Positions 1 to 7,609 are shown, counted from the stretch's first letter. The stretch is DNA of 64,000 bases from Cytophagaceae bacterium (GCA_002712765.1 PAUP01000104.1:1-64000); one strand, 5' to 3'. Notes: generated by a model not told the origin, from the letters alone. A program made the numbers and translations.

Positions 1-261
1 AGAACTATTTTTGCATTTGATGACATAATTGACCTGTTTTGAGTACGAAAGTCAAATCAGGTACAACATAGGTACAACATTGTGTTTTTTGCTCAATTTT
101 TGTTGTACACTTTCTATAAAGATACGTCTTTATTAGAACTTTTGGGTACAACATAGGTACAACAAATGCTGAAATCAACTGATATTAAATGACTTTAAAG
201 AAAATGAAAAAACGATTAACTCATTGAAAATAAGTGTTTTTGTGTTTCTTTGGTGCAATAT
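1..261. mobile_element. Distal end of a tRNA-Leu-integrated element (partial)
   Basis: This stretch carries no complete gene. It ends exactly where similarity to tRNA-Leu begins at 262, and the 5' half of that tRNA is absent. When a tyrosine recombinase inserts an element into a tRNA gene, the intact tRNA is rebuilt at one end and a 3' tRNA fragment is left at the other; this is what the junction looks like. The element would then lie to the left, mostly outside the window, and the host chromosome to the right. Frame 1 reads an open stretch from 1 to a stop at 40-42, possibly the C-terminus of an element gene, but 13 codons are too few to identify it. No integrase is visible here, so the call rests on the tRNA fragment and the repeated motifs. 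Confidence 0.55.
61..164. repeat. GTACAACA motif cluster, possible recombinase arm sites
   Basis: A 19-bp direct repeat, GTACAACATAGGTACAACA, occurs at 61-79 and again at 146-164. Each copy holds two GTACAACA units 11 bp apart, and an inverted unit (TGTTGTAC) lies at 101-108. The same octamer is found at the 3' end of the tRNA-Leu fragment (317-324). Clusters of short direct and inverted repeats next to an attachment core are typical arm-type binding sites for tyrosine recombinases; that role is inferred. Confidence 0.5.
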
Positions 262-320
262 ACGCTAGACTTAGGATCTAGTGCCTTACGGTGTGAGAGT
301 TCGAGTCTCTCCGCCCGTAC
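262..320 (+). pseudogene. 3' fragment of tRNA-Leu(UAG), probable attachment site
   Basis: The sequence contains the anticodon stem-loop (stem 265-269 with 277-281, anticodon TAG at 272-274), a class II variable arm (282-294), a T-arm (stem 295-299 with 307-311, loop 300-306) and the 3' acceptor strand with discriminator A at 319. The D-arm and the 5' acceptor strand are missing: the bases before 262 have no tRNA character. It cannot be a functional tRNA on its own. The best explanation is an att site left by integration into tRNA-Leu, with the intact copy at the other element end. Confidence 0.8.
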
Positions 321-323
321 AAC

Positions 324-352
324 AGCCGAAGAGCAATCTTCGGCTTTTTTTA
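324..352 (+). terminator. Rho-independent terminator after the tRNA-Leu fragment
   Basis: A 7-bp stem GCCGAAG/CTTCGGC with a short loop is followed by seven T. It is the native-looking terminator of the tRNA-Leu gene. In the downstream repeats the left arm is altered, so the hairpin is lost there while the right arm and T-run are kept. Confidence 0.75.
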
Positions 353-360
353 TGGAATAA

Positions 361-748
361 ACTGGTGTGAGAGTTCCCCCGACGCTTCGGGGTCTGTGCC
401 CGTACAACGGCTTCAACCCAATCTTCGGCTTTTTTTATGGAGTAAATTGGCGTGAGAGTTCCCCCGATGCTTCGGGGTCTGTGCCCGTACAACAGCTTCA
501 GCCCAATCTTCGGCTTTTTTTATGGAGTATATTGATGTGAGAGTTCCCCCGAGGCTTCGGGGTCTGTGCCCGTACAACAGCTTCAGCCCAATCTTCGGCT
601 TTTTTTATGGAGTAAATTGGCGTGAGAGTTCCCCCGACGCTTCGGGGTCTGTGCCCGTACAACAGCTTCAGCCCAATCTTCGGCTTTTTTATGGAATAAA
701 CTGGTGTGAGAGTTCCCCCGACGCTTCGGGGTCTGTGCCCGTACAACG
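361..748 (+). repeat. Tandem array of 85-bp tRNA-end-derived repeats
   Basis: About five units start with GTGAGAGTTC at 367, 452, 537, 622 and 706, giving periods of 85, 85, 85 and 84 bp. Each unit contains GTGAGAGTTC, a 16-nt hairpin block CCCCGANGCTTCGGGG (N is C, T or G), then GCCCGTACAAC, an altered terminator right arm CTTCGGC with a T-run, and ATGGA(A/G)TA. The first and last parts match the T-arm start and 3' end of the adjacent tRNA-Leu fragment (295-324), so the units look like tRNA 3' ends with a hairpin insertion. The last unit is truncated. Short open frames here are repeat artefacts. Confidence 0.85.
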
Positions 749-1057
749 GCCGTGATGCAATTTTGACTTGTCAAAACTATTTTACCAACTACCTTTAGCT
801 TTAGTACTATCTCTGCAATAGTTCTTTAGAAAAATATATGCTTTATAAACGGTGTGTTAATCGAATGCCTAGCTTCAAGCTAGTCAGAATATAGGGGTAG
901 TGGCAGGAGGGTAAAATTATCGCATATTGCTGTTTGACAAAATGGATGTATCTTCCTTTTTTTAAAATAGCTGAACAAATACCTACATTACAAAATAGTC
1001 AAACGATAAGGTATCATTACAGTTATAAAAGCTAATTAACATCGGAAACACTCAATT
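749..1057. other. Intergenic region with two inverted repeats
   Basis: No credible gene is seen. There is an inverted repeat TTTTGAC-TT-GTCAAAA at 761-776 and a second, CTAGCTT-C-AAGCTAG, at 869-883. Either could be a regulator site or a remnant of the array junction. No clear TAnnTTTG promoter box was found immediately before the gene at 1058. Confidence 0.4.
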
Positions 1058-2023
1058 ATGAAGAAAAAGATGATCATGATTGTTGGCATTGTGGCCTTGT
1101 TCATGGGAGGGTATTTTGTCTTAGATAACATGCTCTATACAGGTGTTAGGCCCGAAGCTATAGAAACCAACGGTTTTAGGGCAAACTTTTACGCCCAAGA
1201 CGATACTAGCAATGAGACAACACTCATCTTAATTGGTGGGGGTCAATGGGGCGACTATTGGGGGCATGAGGTTGCTCAACGAGGTATGGTAGGCTTATCA
1301 TTACCCTATTTAGGCAAAAAAGAGCTGCCAATATTGCCAGAAGAAATTGACTTGGTCTATTTTGAGAACGCCATAACCTGGCTAAGAGAACAACCCGAAG
1401 TCAATCCTGATAAGATCGTGGTAATGGGTGCTTCAAGAAATGCCGAATTAGCACTAATTCTCGCCACATCTTTTACAGAAACCGTCAGTGGTGTGATTGC
1501 CTATGCGCCTAGCTCGGTATCTTGGTCCAATACAGTTTTGCCGTACAATTCTAATAAAATAAAGGCAAGCTGGACCTATAAAGGTAGTGACATTGCCTAT
1601 GTGCCGATGGATAAAATAGCAGCAAATGCCCAAGGAGATATTGACTTTTTAAGTTATTGGAGAAGCGGTTTAGCCAAAAAGGATTTTGTAGAAAAAGCAT
1701 CGATAAAAGTTGAAAATATCAAGGGTCCAATACTCCTCTTTTCTGGTAAAGATGATCTTGTATGGCCATCTTCTGAAATGGCCAACAGTATAGAAAACAG
1801 ATTGGAAGAAGAACAGTTTGAGTATGATTTCGAAAATATCAAATATGATGAGGCTGGTCATCTTATTTCTACAAACCCCGACGATAGGTCGAGAATGGAA
1901 TCGGGTAGTATCACCATTGACGACAAAGAATATGCTTATACATTTGGAGGAACTGCCGATGGTGATTACAGCGCAAAACAAGATGCCAAGAATAGAGTGA
2001 TCACCTTTTTGACCAAACTATAG
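1058..2023 (+). CDS. Alpha/beta hydrolase, acyl-CoA thioester hydrolase (BAAT-C-like) family
   Basis: The 321-residue product has an N-terminal hydrophobic anchor or signal (residues 5-22) and an alpha/beta-hydrolase fold. The nucleophile elbow reads GASRNAEL with Ser126, resembling the G-x-S-x-G/N-A-E-L elbow of the C-terminal domain of bile-acid-CoA:amino-acid N-acyltransferases and acyl-CoA thioester hydrolases. Asp233 (in SGKDDLVWPS) and His268 (in EAGH) complete a plausible triad. The family hydrolyses acyl thioesters or esters; the substrate here is unknown. The N-terminal membrane segment suggests an envelope location. The gene stands alone, just inside the chromosome side of the putative attachment site, so it could be either old chromosomal or cargo of an earlier insertion. 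Confidence 0.8.
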   Translation: MKKKMIMIVGIVALFMGGYFVLDNMLYTGVRPEAIETNGFRANFYAQDDTSNETTLILIGGGQWGDYWGHEVAQRGMVGLSLPYLGKKELPILPEEIDLVYFENAITWLREQPEVNPDKIVVMGASRNAELALILATSFTETVSGVIAYAPSSVSWSNTVLPYNSNKIKASWTYKGSDIAYVPMDKIAANAQGDIDFLSYWRSGLAKKDFVEKASIKVENIKGPILLFSGKDDLVWPSSEMANSIENRLEEEQFEYDFENIKYDEAGHLISTNPDDRSRMESGSITIDDKEYAYTFGGTADGDYSAKQDAKNRVITFLTKL

Positions 2024-2213
2024 GCAAGTGATTTATTTTAGACATTGCCCAATTTATCAAAGGTCTTATGTTATTTGTTGATGGTGTCCAATGTCTCAGT
2101 GTCGGTCTAGTGGGCATGATTACTTTAATTGCCTCGCTTTGTAGTTACAATGGTGTTGTATTGATTGCTCTTCAAGGTAGTGTATCGCTGGATCGTTAGA
2201 TTAGGTGGTTACC

Positions 2214-2227
2214 GCTTTCGCGAAAGC
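2214..2227. repeat. GCTTTCGCGAAAGC palindrome, copy 1
   Basis: Perfect 14-bp palindrome, extended to 16 bp (CGCTTTCGCGAAAGCG, 2213-2228). Intergenic. Confidence 0.95.
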
Positions 2228-2302
2228 GCAATTGGAAAAATAGTAAGAGCTGACCAGAGTTACCCCTCATACTGAATTAAAAACAAGGTTTACCACCAAA
2301 AG

Positions 2303-2330
2303 AAAAAAGGAGGGAAAAACCCTCCTTTTC
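2303..2330. terminator. Bidirectional rho-independent terminator
   Basis: Stem GGAGGG/CCCTCC with an AAAAA loop, extended by flanking A/T pairs, gives a T-run on both strands. It can end transcription of both the hydrolase gene and the carbonic anhydrase gene. Confidence 0.75.
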
Positions 2331-2539
2331 TCAACACTGTTATACCCTAGGCAAACCGAATTAGTTTTAATTGGGTATGTTTTCGATAACTCTTCCAAGT
2401 CTTATGACGGTTGAGTAAAGTATCAATAAGTGCGCTTGTTTTCTTTACTTCGGTATCTTTCTTTTTCATATTCATTTTATTTAAAGTTGTCCAATTTTGG
2501 CTGTCCTATTTCCAGTGGACGCTAGAAATAGCGTTTAGT

Positions 2540-3334
2540 TTATTTCATTTGACTCCCATTATGGTCGTGGTGATCGTGGAAGGTAACTTTCCCGGTTTCC
2601 ATATCGTAAACTGCAGAGACAATCATGATCTCGCCCTTGTCTTCCATAGTAGCCATAACCGGGGATGTTTCTCTAATGTCTTTTACGGTTCGAATGGCAT
2701 TTTTTTCAATCACTTCGTTTGTAAATGCTACATTTTTTGAACTGCGCTCACCATCGGTTTCTACGCCTGTGATTGAAGGTTGAATTTTGTTGAGCAGTGA
2801 CTGTAGTGAATTCATTTCCATAGAAGCGGCATCTACCTGATCAATGGTTGATTTGACCGCTCCACATGCGGTGTGTCCCATAACAATCACCACTTTTGAA
2901 CCTGCAACCGCGGTGGCAAATTCCATAGAGCCTACCATATCCTCATTTTCAATATTACCAGCAACGCGAGCAACAAAAATATCGCCTATTCCTAAGTCAA
3001 AAACATCTTCTACAGGTACGCGACTGTCTACACATGAAAGGACAATCGCCTTGGGATATTGTCCTAGCATAGCCTCACGGCGTTGGGCCGAGTGATCTCT
3101 TCGCGTAAGATTATTATTGACAAAATTTTCATTCCCTTTTTTAAGCCGGCCAATAATCTCTGCGGGACTCATATCGGCTTGCTCTTCGGCAGTTAGAATA
3201 CTCTTTACTGGCTTTTCGAGAGTATTGACAGCTGTATTAGTAGTGACAACAGCCTCTTCTTTTGTCGATTGCTCGCAAGAGACCATACCCATTAAAACAA
3301 TTCCGGCTAAAACTAAATTGATATTCTTTTTCAT
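2540..3334 (-). CDS. Lipoprotein beta-class carbonic anhydrase
   Basis: The product interconverts CO2 and bicarbonate using zinc. I chose the start at 3334 (MKKN), giving 264 residues with a signal peptide and lipobox ending at Cys20; an upstream in-frame ATG would add nine residues ahead of the signal. Zinc ligands and the catalytic dyad are visible: Cys101-x-Asp103-x-Arg105 (CVDSR), His154 and Cys157 (HTACGAV). A His/Asp-rich tail (HDHHDHN) may bind metal. It lies 32 bp after a DUF2490 gene on the same strand, likely one operon, with a divergent TetR gene beyond. Lipidation suggests anchoring at the inner or outer membrane facing the periplasm, which is less common than cytoplasmic beta-CAs. 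Confidence 0.9.
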   Translation of the reverse strand: MKKNINLVLAGIVLMGMVSCEQSTKEEAVVTTNTAVNTLEKPVKSILTAEEQADMSPAEIIGRLKKGNENFVNNNLTRRDHSAQRREAMLGQYPKAIVLSCVDSRVPVEDVFDLGIGDIFVARVAGNIENEDMVGSMEFATAVAGSKVVIVMGHTACGAVKSTIDQVDAASMEMNSLQSLLNKIQPSITGVETDGERSSKNVAFTNEVIEKNAIRTVKDIRETSPVMATMEDKGEIMIVSAVYDMETGKVTFHDHHDHNGSQMK

Positions 3335-3366
3335 AGTAATTAGAATTATTGTGTTAAACATTTGGA

Positions 3367-4059
3367 TTAAAAATTGTGATGTAAACTAAACTGCAATTGT
3401 CCTTTTTGCCAGTTGACCGTGGTCTGCTCCATATAGCCAAGCTGTAGTCTTAAATGGTCTGTGACCGAATATCCCATACCGATGTACGTTCGATTGCGGT
3501 CAAAAAATTGAACACTTCTCCCATTACCTATATTGCGCTCTCCGTTGATAAATATTTCGTTGTAAAAAGCAGTGTAAAATGCTCCTTTGGATAGATCTTT
3601 CTTGTTCCACGGAACATTGATAAATAGATTATAACGAAATCGGGTTCTAAAAGCCTGATTTTCTACCCATCGCTGTTCAAAACGTATGCGATGAGTGAGC
3701 AATAGCCTGTCAAATAGCCTTTGACCAAAAAGCGCTTCCTGATAAATTCTGTTTTCTGATACGGGCGCATCGATATCTGCGCCAAAACGGCCGGTGGTAA
3801 TATTGGCGTACCCTAAGGTAAATTTAACATTGCTATTGGTGGGAGTATAGGTAACTCCTGTTCTCAATAACAATTGTTCTCTGTCTCCTAGCCCTCTCCA
3901 ATCACGATATTGGTAATCACCCTGTAATCCCCAATTGGAGTTTTTAAATTCTGTGTTCCAGAAATACATATACCACGCGCCCAATTGATCTTGGTCAGGA
4001 ACTTGAGCTGTAGCCTGTAGACAAACCATCAATAGTAAGGCAGTCAATATGTTTTTCAT
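3367..4059 (-). CDS. DUF2490 family outer-membrane protein
   Basis: The 230-residue product begins with a signal peptide (cleavage near TAQ-V, residue 18) and continues as alternating aromatic and charged beta strands ending in Phe, as expected of an outer-membrane beta-barrel. The pattern (WYMYFWNTEF, QYRDWRG, LLTHRIRFEQRW) fits DUF2490, whose function is not known. It precedes the carbonic anhydrase gene and is divergent from a TetR gene, with which it shares a 127-bp control region. Confidence 0.8.
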   Translation of the reverse strand: MKNILTALLLMVCLQATAQVPDQDQLGAWYMYFWNTEFKNSNWGLQGDYQYRDWRGLGDREQLLLRTGVTYTPTNSNVKFTLGYANITTGRFGADIDAPVSENRIYQEALFGQRLFDRLLLTHRIRFEQRWVENQAFRTRFRYNLFINVPWNKKDLSKGAFYTAFYNEIFINGERNIGNGRSVQFFDRNRTYIGMGYSVTDHLRLQLGYMEQTTVNWQKGQLQFSLHHNF

Positions 4060-4079
4060 GTGGGTTATTATTTAGATTA

Positions 4080-4087
4080 CAAAGATA
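4080..4087 (-). promoter_or_regulatory. -7 box TATCTTTG for the DUF2490-carbonic anhydrase genes
   Basis: A TAnnTTTG box lies 20 bp before the DUF2490 start. No well-spaced -33 TTG was found. Confidence 0.5.
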
Positions 4088-4104
4088 GGCATATTCTCCA
4101 AAAA

Positions 4105-4119
4105 GATAGTATTACTATC
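4105..4119. promoter_or_regulatory. Inverted repeat, probable TetR operator
   Basis: GATAGTA-T-TACTATC is a perfect 7+1+7 palindrome placed between the divergent DUF2490 and tetR genes, just upstream of the DUF2490 -7 box. Position and symmetry fit a TetR-family operator for the neighbouring regulator; binding is inferred. Confidence 0.55.
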
Positions 4120-4164
4120 ATAATAAATAGTTAAATATTCTTTCGTGTGTGTAATACCTTTTTT

Positions 4165-4172
4165 TATATTTG
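4165..4172 (+). promoter_or_regulatory. -7 box TATATTTG for the tetR gene
   Basis: A TAnnTTTG box ends 14 bp before the ATG at 4187. It lies inside the longer open frame from 4145, which argues for the later start. Confidence 0.5.
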
Positions 4173-4186
4173 GTAAAAAGTTTCGG

Positions 4187-4864
4187 ATGAGCAGAGGAAT
4201 ACAGTTTAATTTGACCGAGAATCTATATCTCAAAGACCCTCAAAATACAGCCTATGGTCAGCGGTTATTACAAAATACGGTCGAGCTAATGGCTCAGATA
4301 GGTTTTGAGTCATTTACTTTTAAAAAGCTTGGTAATCGTATGAAGTCTACAGAAACTTCGGTCTACCGCTATTTTGAGAATAAACATAAACTCCTAACTT
4401 ATATATGTTGTTGGTATTGGGAATGGGTGCATTATCTCATCGATATCCATACCTTAAATGTGAACGACCCCGAAGAGGTTTTAAAAATTATGATTCATCA
4501 GTTATTATACGCCTCTGAAGAGTCGAGTATGACCGTGTATATCAATGAATCTCTATTACATGATATTGTCGTGCTAGAGGGGGTCAAATCATTTCACGTA
4601 AGTGAAGTAGACAAAGACAACGATCTGGGCTTTTTTGACAGTTATAAATCACTTAATTCAAAAATAGCAAGCATTATCCAAGAGGTTAATCCTAACTATC
4701 CGTATCCAGAGAGTTTGGCCATAACACTAAACGCCATGGCGCACGATCAAATCTATTTTGCCACCCATTTTCCGGCGCTTTCTAGTTTTAAACAGCGCAA
4801 AAATCTCTCACAGATCGAAGAGATGATAAGACACACTGCAACGGCCTTATTACTTAAAGACTAA
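4187..4864 (+). CDS. TetR/AcrR-family transcriptional regulator
   Basis: The 225-residue product has an N-terminal helix-turn-helix domain (about 26-70; AQIGFESFTFKKLGNRM then TSVYRYFENKHKLL) and a C-terminal ligand domain without recognisable family. The frame is open from 4145, but a TAnnTTTG box at 4165-4172 puts transcription start after that ATG, so I use 4187. It is divergent from DUF2490-carbonic anhydrase and likely controls those genes through the palindrome at 4105-4119. The ligand is unknown. Confidence 0.8.
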   Translation: MSRGIQFNLTENLYLKDPQNTAYGQRLLQNTVELMAQIGFESFTFKKLGNRMKSTETSVYRYFENKHKLLTYICCWYWEWVHYLIDIHTLNVNDPEEVLKIMIHQLLYASEESSMTVYINESLLHDIVVLEGVKSFHVSEVDKDNDLGFFDSYKSLNSKIASIIQEVNPNYPYPESLAITLNAMAHDQIYFATHFPALSSFKQRKNLSQIEEMIRHTATALLLKD

Positions 4865-5086
4865 ACAGAGATAATCACACCTCCTTACACTGATACATTA
4901 GATAAATAGCTGGGGCGAGATTCTTTATCTTAGAAAATTTATTGATATATTCACCTATGGCGTTAAGACAGTAAACAAGGCAACTATTAGATATCATAGG
5001 TAAATTTTGTTGATTAGAAACAACATCTTGATGTTTTGGAATAAGAATTTAATGGAGGTCACAGTATATTACATAAAAACAATGTT

Positions 5087-5485
5087 ATGAATATACAAGC
5101 CTATCTGGCCTTTAATGGCAATTGCCAAGAAGCCTTATCATTTTACGCTTCTCTTTTTGATGCCGAAGTAATAAATACGGAAACCTATGCAAACAAACCT
5201 ATAGATGTGCCTGCCTCGTATCGCGACAAATGGCAACATGCCGAGTTAAAGGGTAATGGTGTTCATTTTATGGCTTATGACGCTGCACCAGACACGCCCA
5301 TTAACAGAGGTAATCAGATTCACATGAGTGTTGACTTGACAGATGACGCTAAAGCGAAATCGCTATTTGAGGCACTTTCAGAACAAGGAAAAATACATCA
5401 TCAATTTGAAGAAAGAGCGTGGGGGCATTTTGGAAGATGTACCGACCGCTTTGGAATTAACTGGATGATAAATGCTAATAAATAA
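5087..5485 (+). CDS. VOC superfamily protein, PhnB/YjdN-like
   Basis: The 132-residue protein has the vicinal-oxygen-chelate pattern of PhnB-like proteins: N-terminal LAFNGNCQEALSFYASLF, central HAELKGNGVHFMAYD, and C-terminal WGHFGRCTDRFGINWMI. Members of this subgroup are often labelled 3-demethylubiquinone methyltransferase-like by similarity, but most have no proven reaction. It precedes the HPF gene by only 7 bp, so the two are likely co-transcribed. Confidence 0.8.
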   Translation: MNIQAYLAFNGNCQEALSFYASLFDAEVINTETYANKPIDVPASYRDKWQHAELKGNGVHFMAYDAAPDTPINRGNQIHMSVDLTDDAKAKSLFEALSEQGKIHHQFEERAWGHFGRCTDRFGINWMINANK

Positions 5486-5492
5486 AAAAACT

Positions 5493-5795
5493 ATGGATAT
5501 AATTTTTGAATACCACGACGTCACTCAAAGTGATCGCTTAGAAAATATTGCAACAGAAAAATTGCAAAATTTACAAACCAAATACGATATGGTTCACAGA
5601 GCCGATGTGTTTTTTAAGGAAGAAAATACCAGTTCTGATGAGACAGGAATGATTTGCAATATCAGATTGAGTCTTCCGGGGCCTCGTCTTTTCGCAGAAG
5701 CGAGCCATGACAATTTTGTGAGTTCTATCTCAGAATCCATTAGTGATCTGGAGCGTCAATTGCGCAAGCGCAAAGAAAAAATGTCGAGTTACTAA
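5493..5795 (+). CDS. hpf: HPF/RaiA-family ribosome hibernation factor (short form)
   Basis: The 100-residue product matches the short HPF/RaiA fold: beta strand FEYHDVTQSDRLENIATEKLQNLQTKY, second strand DVFFKEE, and a basic C-terminal helix (SDLERQLRKRKEK). Such proteins bind the 30S decoding centre and inactivate ribosomes in stationary phase. An in-frame upstream ATG at 5472 lies inside the previous gene; ATG 5493 fits the domain start better. Confidence 0.85.
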   Translation: MDIIFEYHDVTQSDRLENIATEKLQNLQTKYDMVHRADVFFKEENTSSDETGMICNIRLSLPGPRLFAEASHDNFVSSISESISDLERQLRKRKEKMSSY

Positions 5796-5797
5796 AC

Positions 5798-5847
5798 TTC
5801 CTATTCGTGATAGGAATCAATCGATAAAACCGTGATAGGGTTTTTTT
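5798..5847 (+). terminator. Hairpins and terminator after hpf
   Basis: A TTCCTAT/ATAGGAA stem (5798-5816) is followed by a weak AAAACC/GGTTTT stem and a run of seven T (5826-5847). Confidence 0.55.
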
Positions 5848-5885
5848 CGTAGGTGTCTGCGTAAACAAACTAAGATACCCCAATC

Positions 5886-6770
5886 ATGAACAATTACAGT
5901 ACTTATTACAAGGCTATGCTCCTTTGCGGGAGTCTAGCCTTTTTTACTATTTCAAATGCGCAGGTAGGCATAAATACCACTTCACCCACAAAGCAATTAG
6001 ACATCGATGTGAGTGGGATGAGCAGCGAAGGTTTAAACATCCGCAATACTAATTTTAATCTTCAATTATTAACGACAAATACTCCAAACCCATTTACAGC
6101 CATTTTGAACAACGACAATACCAATGGCCTTGTCGATTTTAGGTTTGACAACGATAGCAGATATATTTTTAGCAGCAATGTCCTCTTTCCTGGAGTAAAT
6201 GCCACAGATAATACAGTGGCAGGGGGTTTAGATATTGGACGATTTGATCTGCATTTTAGACGTGTTTATTCAAGAGGGATCCATACCAACGACAATGGCG
6301 TCAATGGTGGCTTACGCATCAATATTGGCAGTTCTGGTGGTGTTACCGCCGATTATAACTTTAGCAATTTCGCTTTTTACCCTGTAGCTTCTCAAGTGAA
6401 AGACTTGGGGCGCAACGGTAATTTTTGGAGAAACTTTTATTTTGTAAGTGCTTTTACACCTTCAGATCGCAGATTAAAAAAAGACATCAAAACGCTCTCT
6501 AAAGGATTGGAAACGATACTAGCACTTAAAACCTACGAATACGGTTATACTTTCGACGAAAAAGAAATACGCCATTACGGATTTATGGCTCAGGAGCTAC
6601 AAAAACAACTCCCTAATCTAGTAGCCGTAGGTGATGATGAGCAGCAATCATTAAGTATTAATTATACCGAAGTCATACCTATCCTTATTAAAGCGGTGCA
6701 AGAGCAGCAAGTTCTTATTGAGCAACAAGCAACTGCCATTAAGGCGCTACAACAACAAGTTACAGATTAG
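5886..6770 (+). CDS. Exported protein with C-terminal S74 intramolecular chaperone domain
   Basis: The 294-residue protein has a signal peptide (to about residue 25, SNA-Q), a beta-rich repetitive middle, and a C-terminal peptidase S74/endosialidase chaperone domain (from about 195: SDRRLKKDI, YGFMAQEL, VNYTEVIPILIKAVQEQ) ending in a coiled coil (QEQQVLIEQQATAIKALQQQ). In phage tail spikes this domain trimerises the fibre and cleaves itself off. In Bacteroidota similar proteins are common surface or secreted proteins of unknown role. It is a single-gene unit closed by a strong terminator. Confidence 0.8.
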   Translation: MNNYSTYYKAMLLCGSLAFFTISNAQVGINTTSPTKQLDIDVSGMSSEGLNIRNTNFNLQLLTTNTPNPFTAILNNDNTNGLVDFRFDNDSRYIFSSNVLFPGVNATDNTVAGGLDIGRFDLHFRRVYSRGIHTNDNGVNGGLRINIGSSGGVTADYNFSNFAFYPVASQVKDLGRNGNFWRNFYFVSAFTPSDRRLKKDIKTLSKGLETILALKTYEYGYTFDEKEIRHYGFMAQELQKQLPNLVAVGDDEQQSLSINYTEVIPILIKAVQEQQVLIEQQATAIKALQQQVTD

Positions 6771-6805
6771 CCAGACTATAGAACACACTTTCTATGGTTT
6801 TACGC

Positions 6806-6840
6806 AAAAAAGCCTCGAGTAAAATACTCGAGGCTTTTTT
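6806..6840. terminator. Strong bidirectional terminator
   Basis: An 11-bp stem AGCCTCGAGTA/TACTCGAGGCT with A-run before and T-run after serves both the S74 gene and the convergent hemD gene. Confidence 0.9.
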
Positions 6841-6862
6841 AATAGCTAATAACGTTATAGCT

Positions 6863-7609
6863 CTATTTTTTATTGACCGATTTGATATACTTTTCTAAGG
6901 CCATGGTCATAGAAGGTGTTTCTGGTGTTGGTGCCTGAATATCAATATTCAAGCCAGCTTCCTTTGCAGCCTTTACTGTAGTCGCCCCAAAAACCGCGAT
7001 ACGGGTATTGTTTTGTTTGAAATTTGGAAAGTTTTTGAATAGCGATTCAATCCCACTTGGGCTAAAGAAGACAAGTATATCATAAAAGACTTCTTCCAAA
7101 TGTGAAAGATCACTTACAACCGTTCTGTAAAAAGTGGCTTGTTTCCAATCTACCCCTAATTTATTGAGCGTGTCTGGCACTTCAGCTTTTAATTTGTCTG
7201 AAGAGGGAAGTAAAAATTTTTCGTTTTTGTACTTCTTGATGATAGGAGCCATTTCAGAAAAGGTACGCTTCCCAACATATATTTTTCGTTTTCTGTAGAC
7301 AACATACTTCTGTAGGTAGTAGGCTACGGCTTCACTCTGACAGAAATACTTTAAAGAATCTGGGACTTTAAAGCGCATTTCTTCTGCAATTCTGAAAAAA
7401 TGATCTACAGCATTTCTGCTGGTAAGTATAATGGCAGTATAATCTTTTAAATCTACTTTTTGTAAACGTACTTCCTTGCTGGATTCTCCTTCTACATGAA
7501 TAAAAGGAATGAAATCTATCTTTACTTTTTGACGCTGTTCCAACTCAAAGTATGGAGAATTTTCTACCTTAGGCTTGGGTTGCGATACTAAAATAGTTTT
7601 CACTTTCAT
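6863..7609 (-). CDS. hemD: Uroporphyrinogen-III synthase
   Basis: The 248-residue product closes hydroxymethylbilane to uroporphyrinogen III in haem biosynthesis. The family pattern is visible: N-terminal VKTILVSQPKP, AIILTSRNAVDHFF, FCQSEAVAYYLQKY, FLLPSSDK, YRTVVSD, VFFSPSGIESLF, IAVFGATTVKAAKEAG. The order hemD with an upstream DUF4271 gene (28 bp gap) is the usual arrangement in flavobacteria. Confidence 0.9.
   Translation of the reverse strand: MKVKTILVSQPKPKVENSPYFELEQRQKVKIDFIPFIHVEGESSKEVRLQKVDLKDYTAIILTSRNAVDHFFRIAEEMRFKVPDSLKYFCQSEAVAYYLQKYVVYRKRKIYVGKRTFSEMAPIIKKYKNEKFLLPSSDKLKAEVPDTLNKLGVDWKQATFYRTVVSDLSHLEEVFYDILVFFSPSGIESLFKNFPNFKQNNTRIAVFGATTVKAAKEAGLNIDIQAPTPETPSMTMALEKYIKSVNKK

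Larger units (their letters stand above)
2024..2539. other. Intergenic region between convergent genes
   Basis: No gene is supported here. The region holds one copy of the GCTTTCGCGAAAGC palindrome (2214-2227) and a bidirectional terminator (2303-2330). An open frame starting at 2411 runs mostly antisense to the carbonic anhydrase gene and is not credible. Confidence 0.6.

Noticed and set aside
361-748. CRISPR array
   Set aside because: Units are 85 bp end to end with no unique spacers, and no cas genes are nearby.
216-774. Several short overlapping open frames on both strands
   Set aside because: They translate the 85-bp tandem repeats, so the peptides are repeats of one DNA unit; no start signals or protein-like composition.
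1670-1981. Minus-strand open frame inside the hydrolase gene
   Set aside because: The opposite strand encodes a catalytic Asp and His in conserved context; the antisense frame has no family features.
2411-2740. 109-codon plus-strand open frame
   Set aside because: It is mostly antisense to the carbonic anhydrase C-terminus, which has clear family motifs.
4145-4186. Upstream start for the TetR regulator
   Set aside because: The segment contains the TATATTTG promoter box, so it is probably not transcribed.
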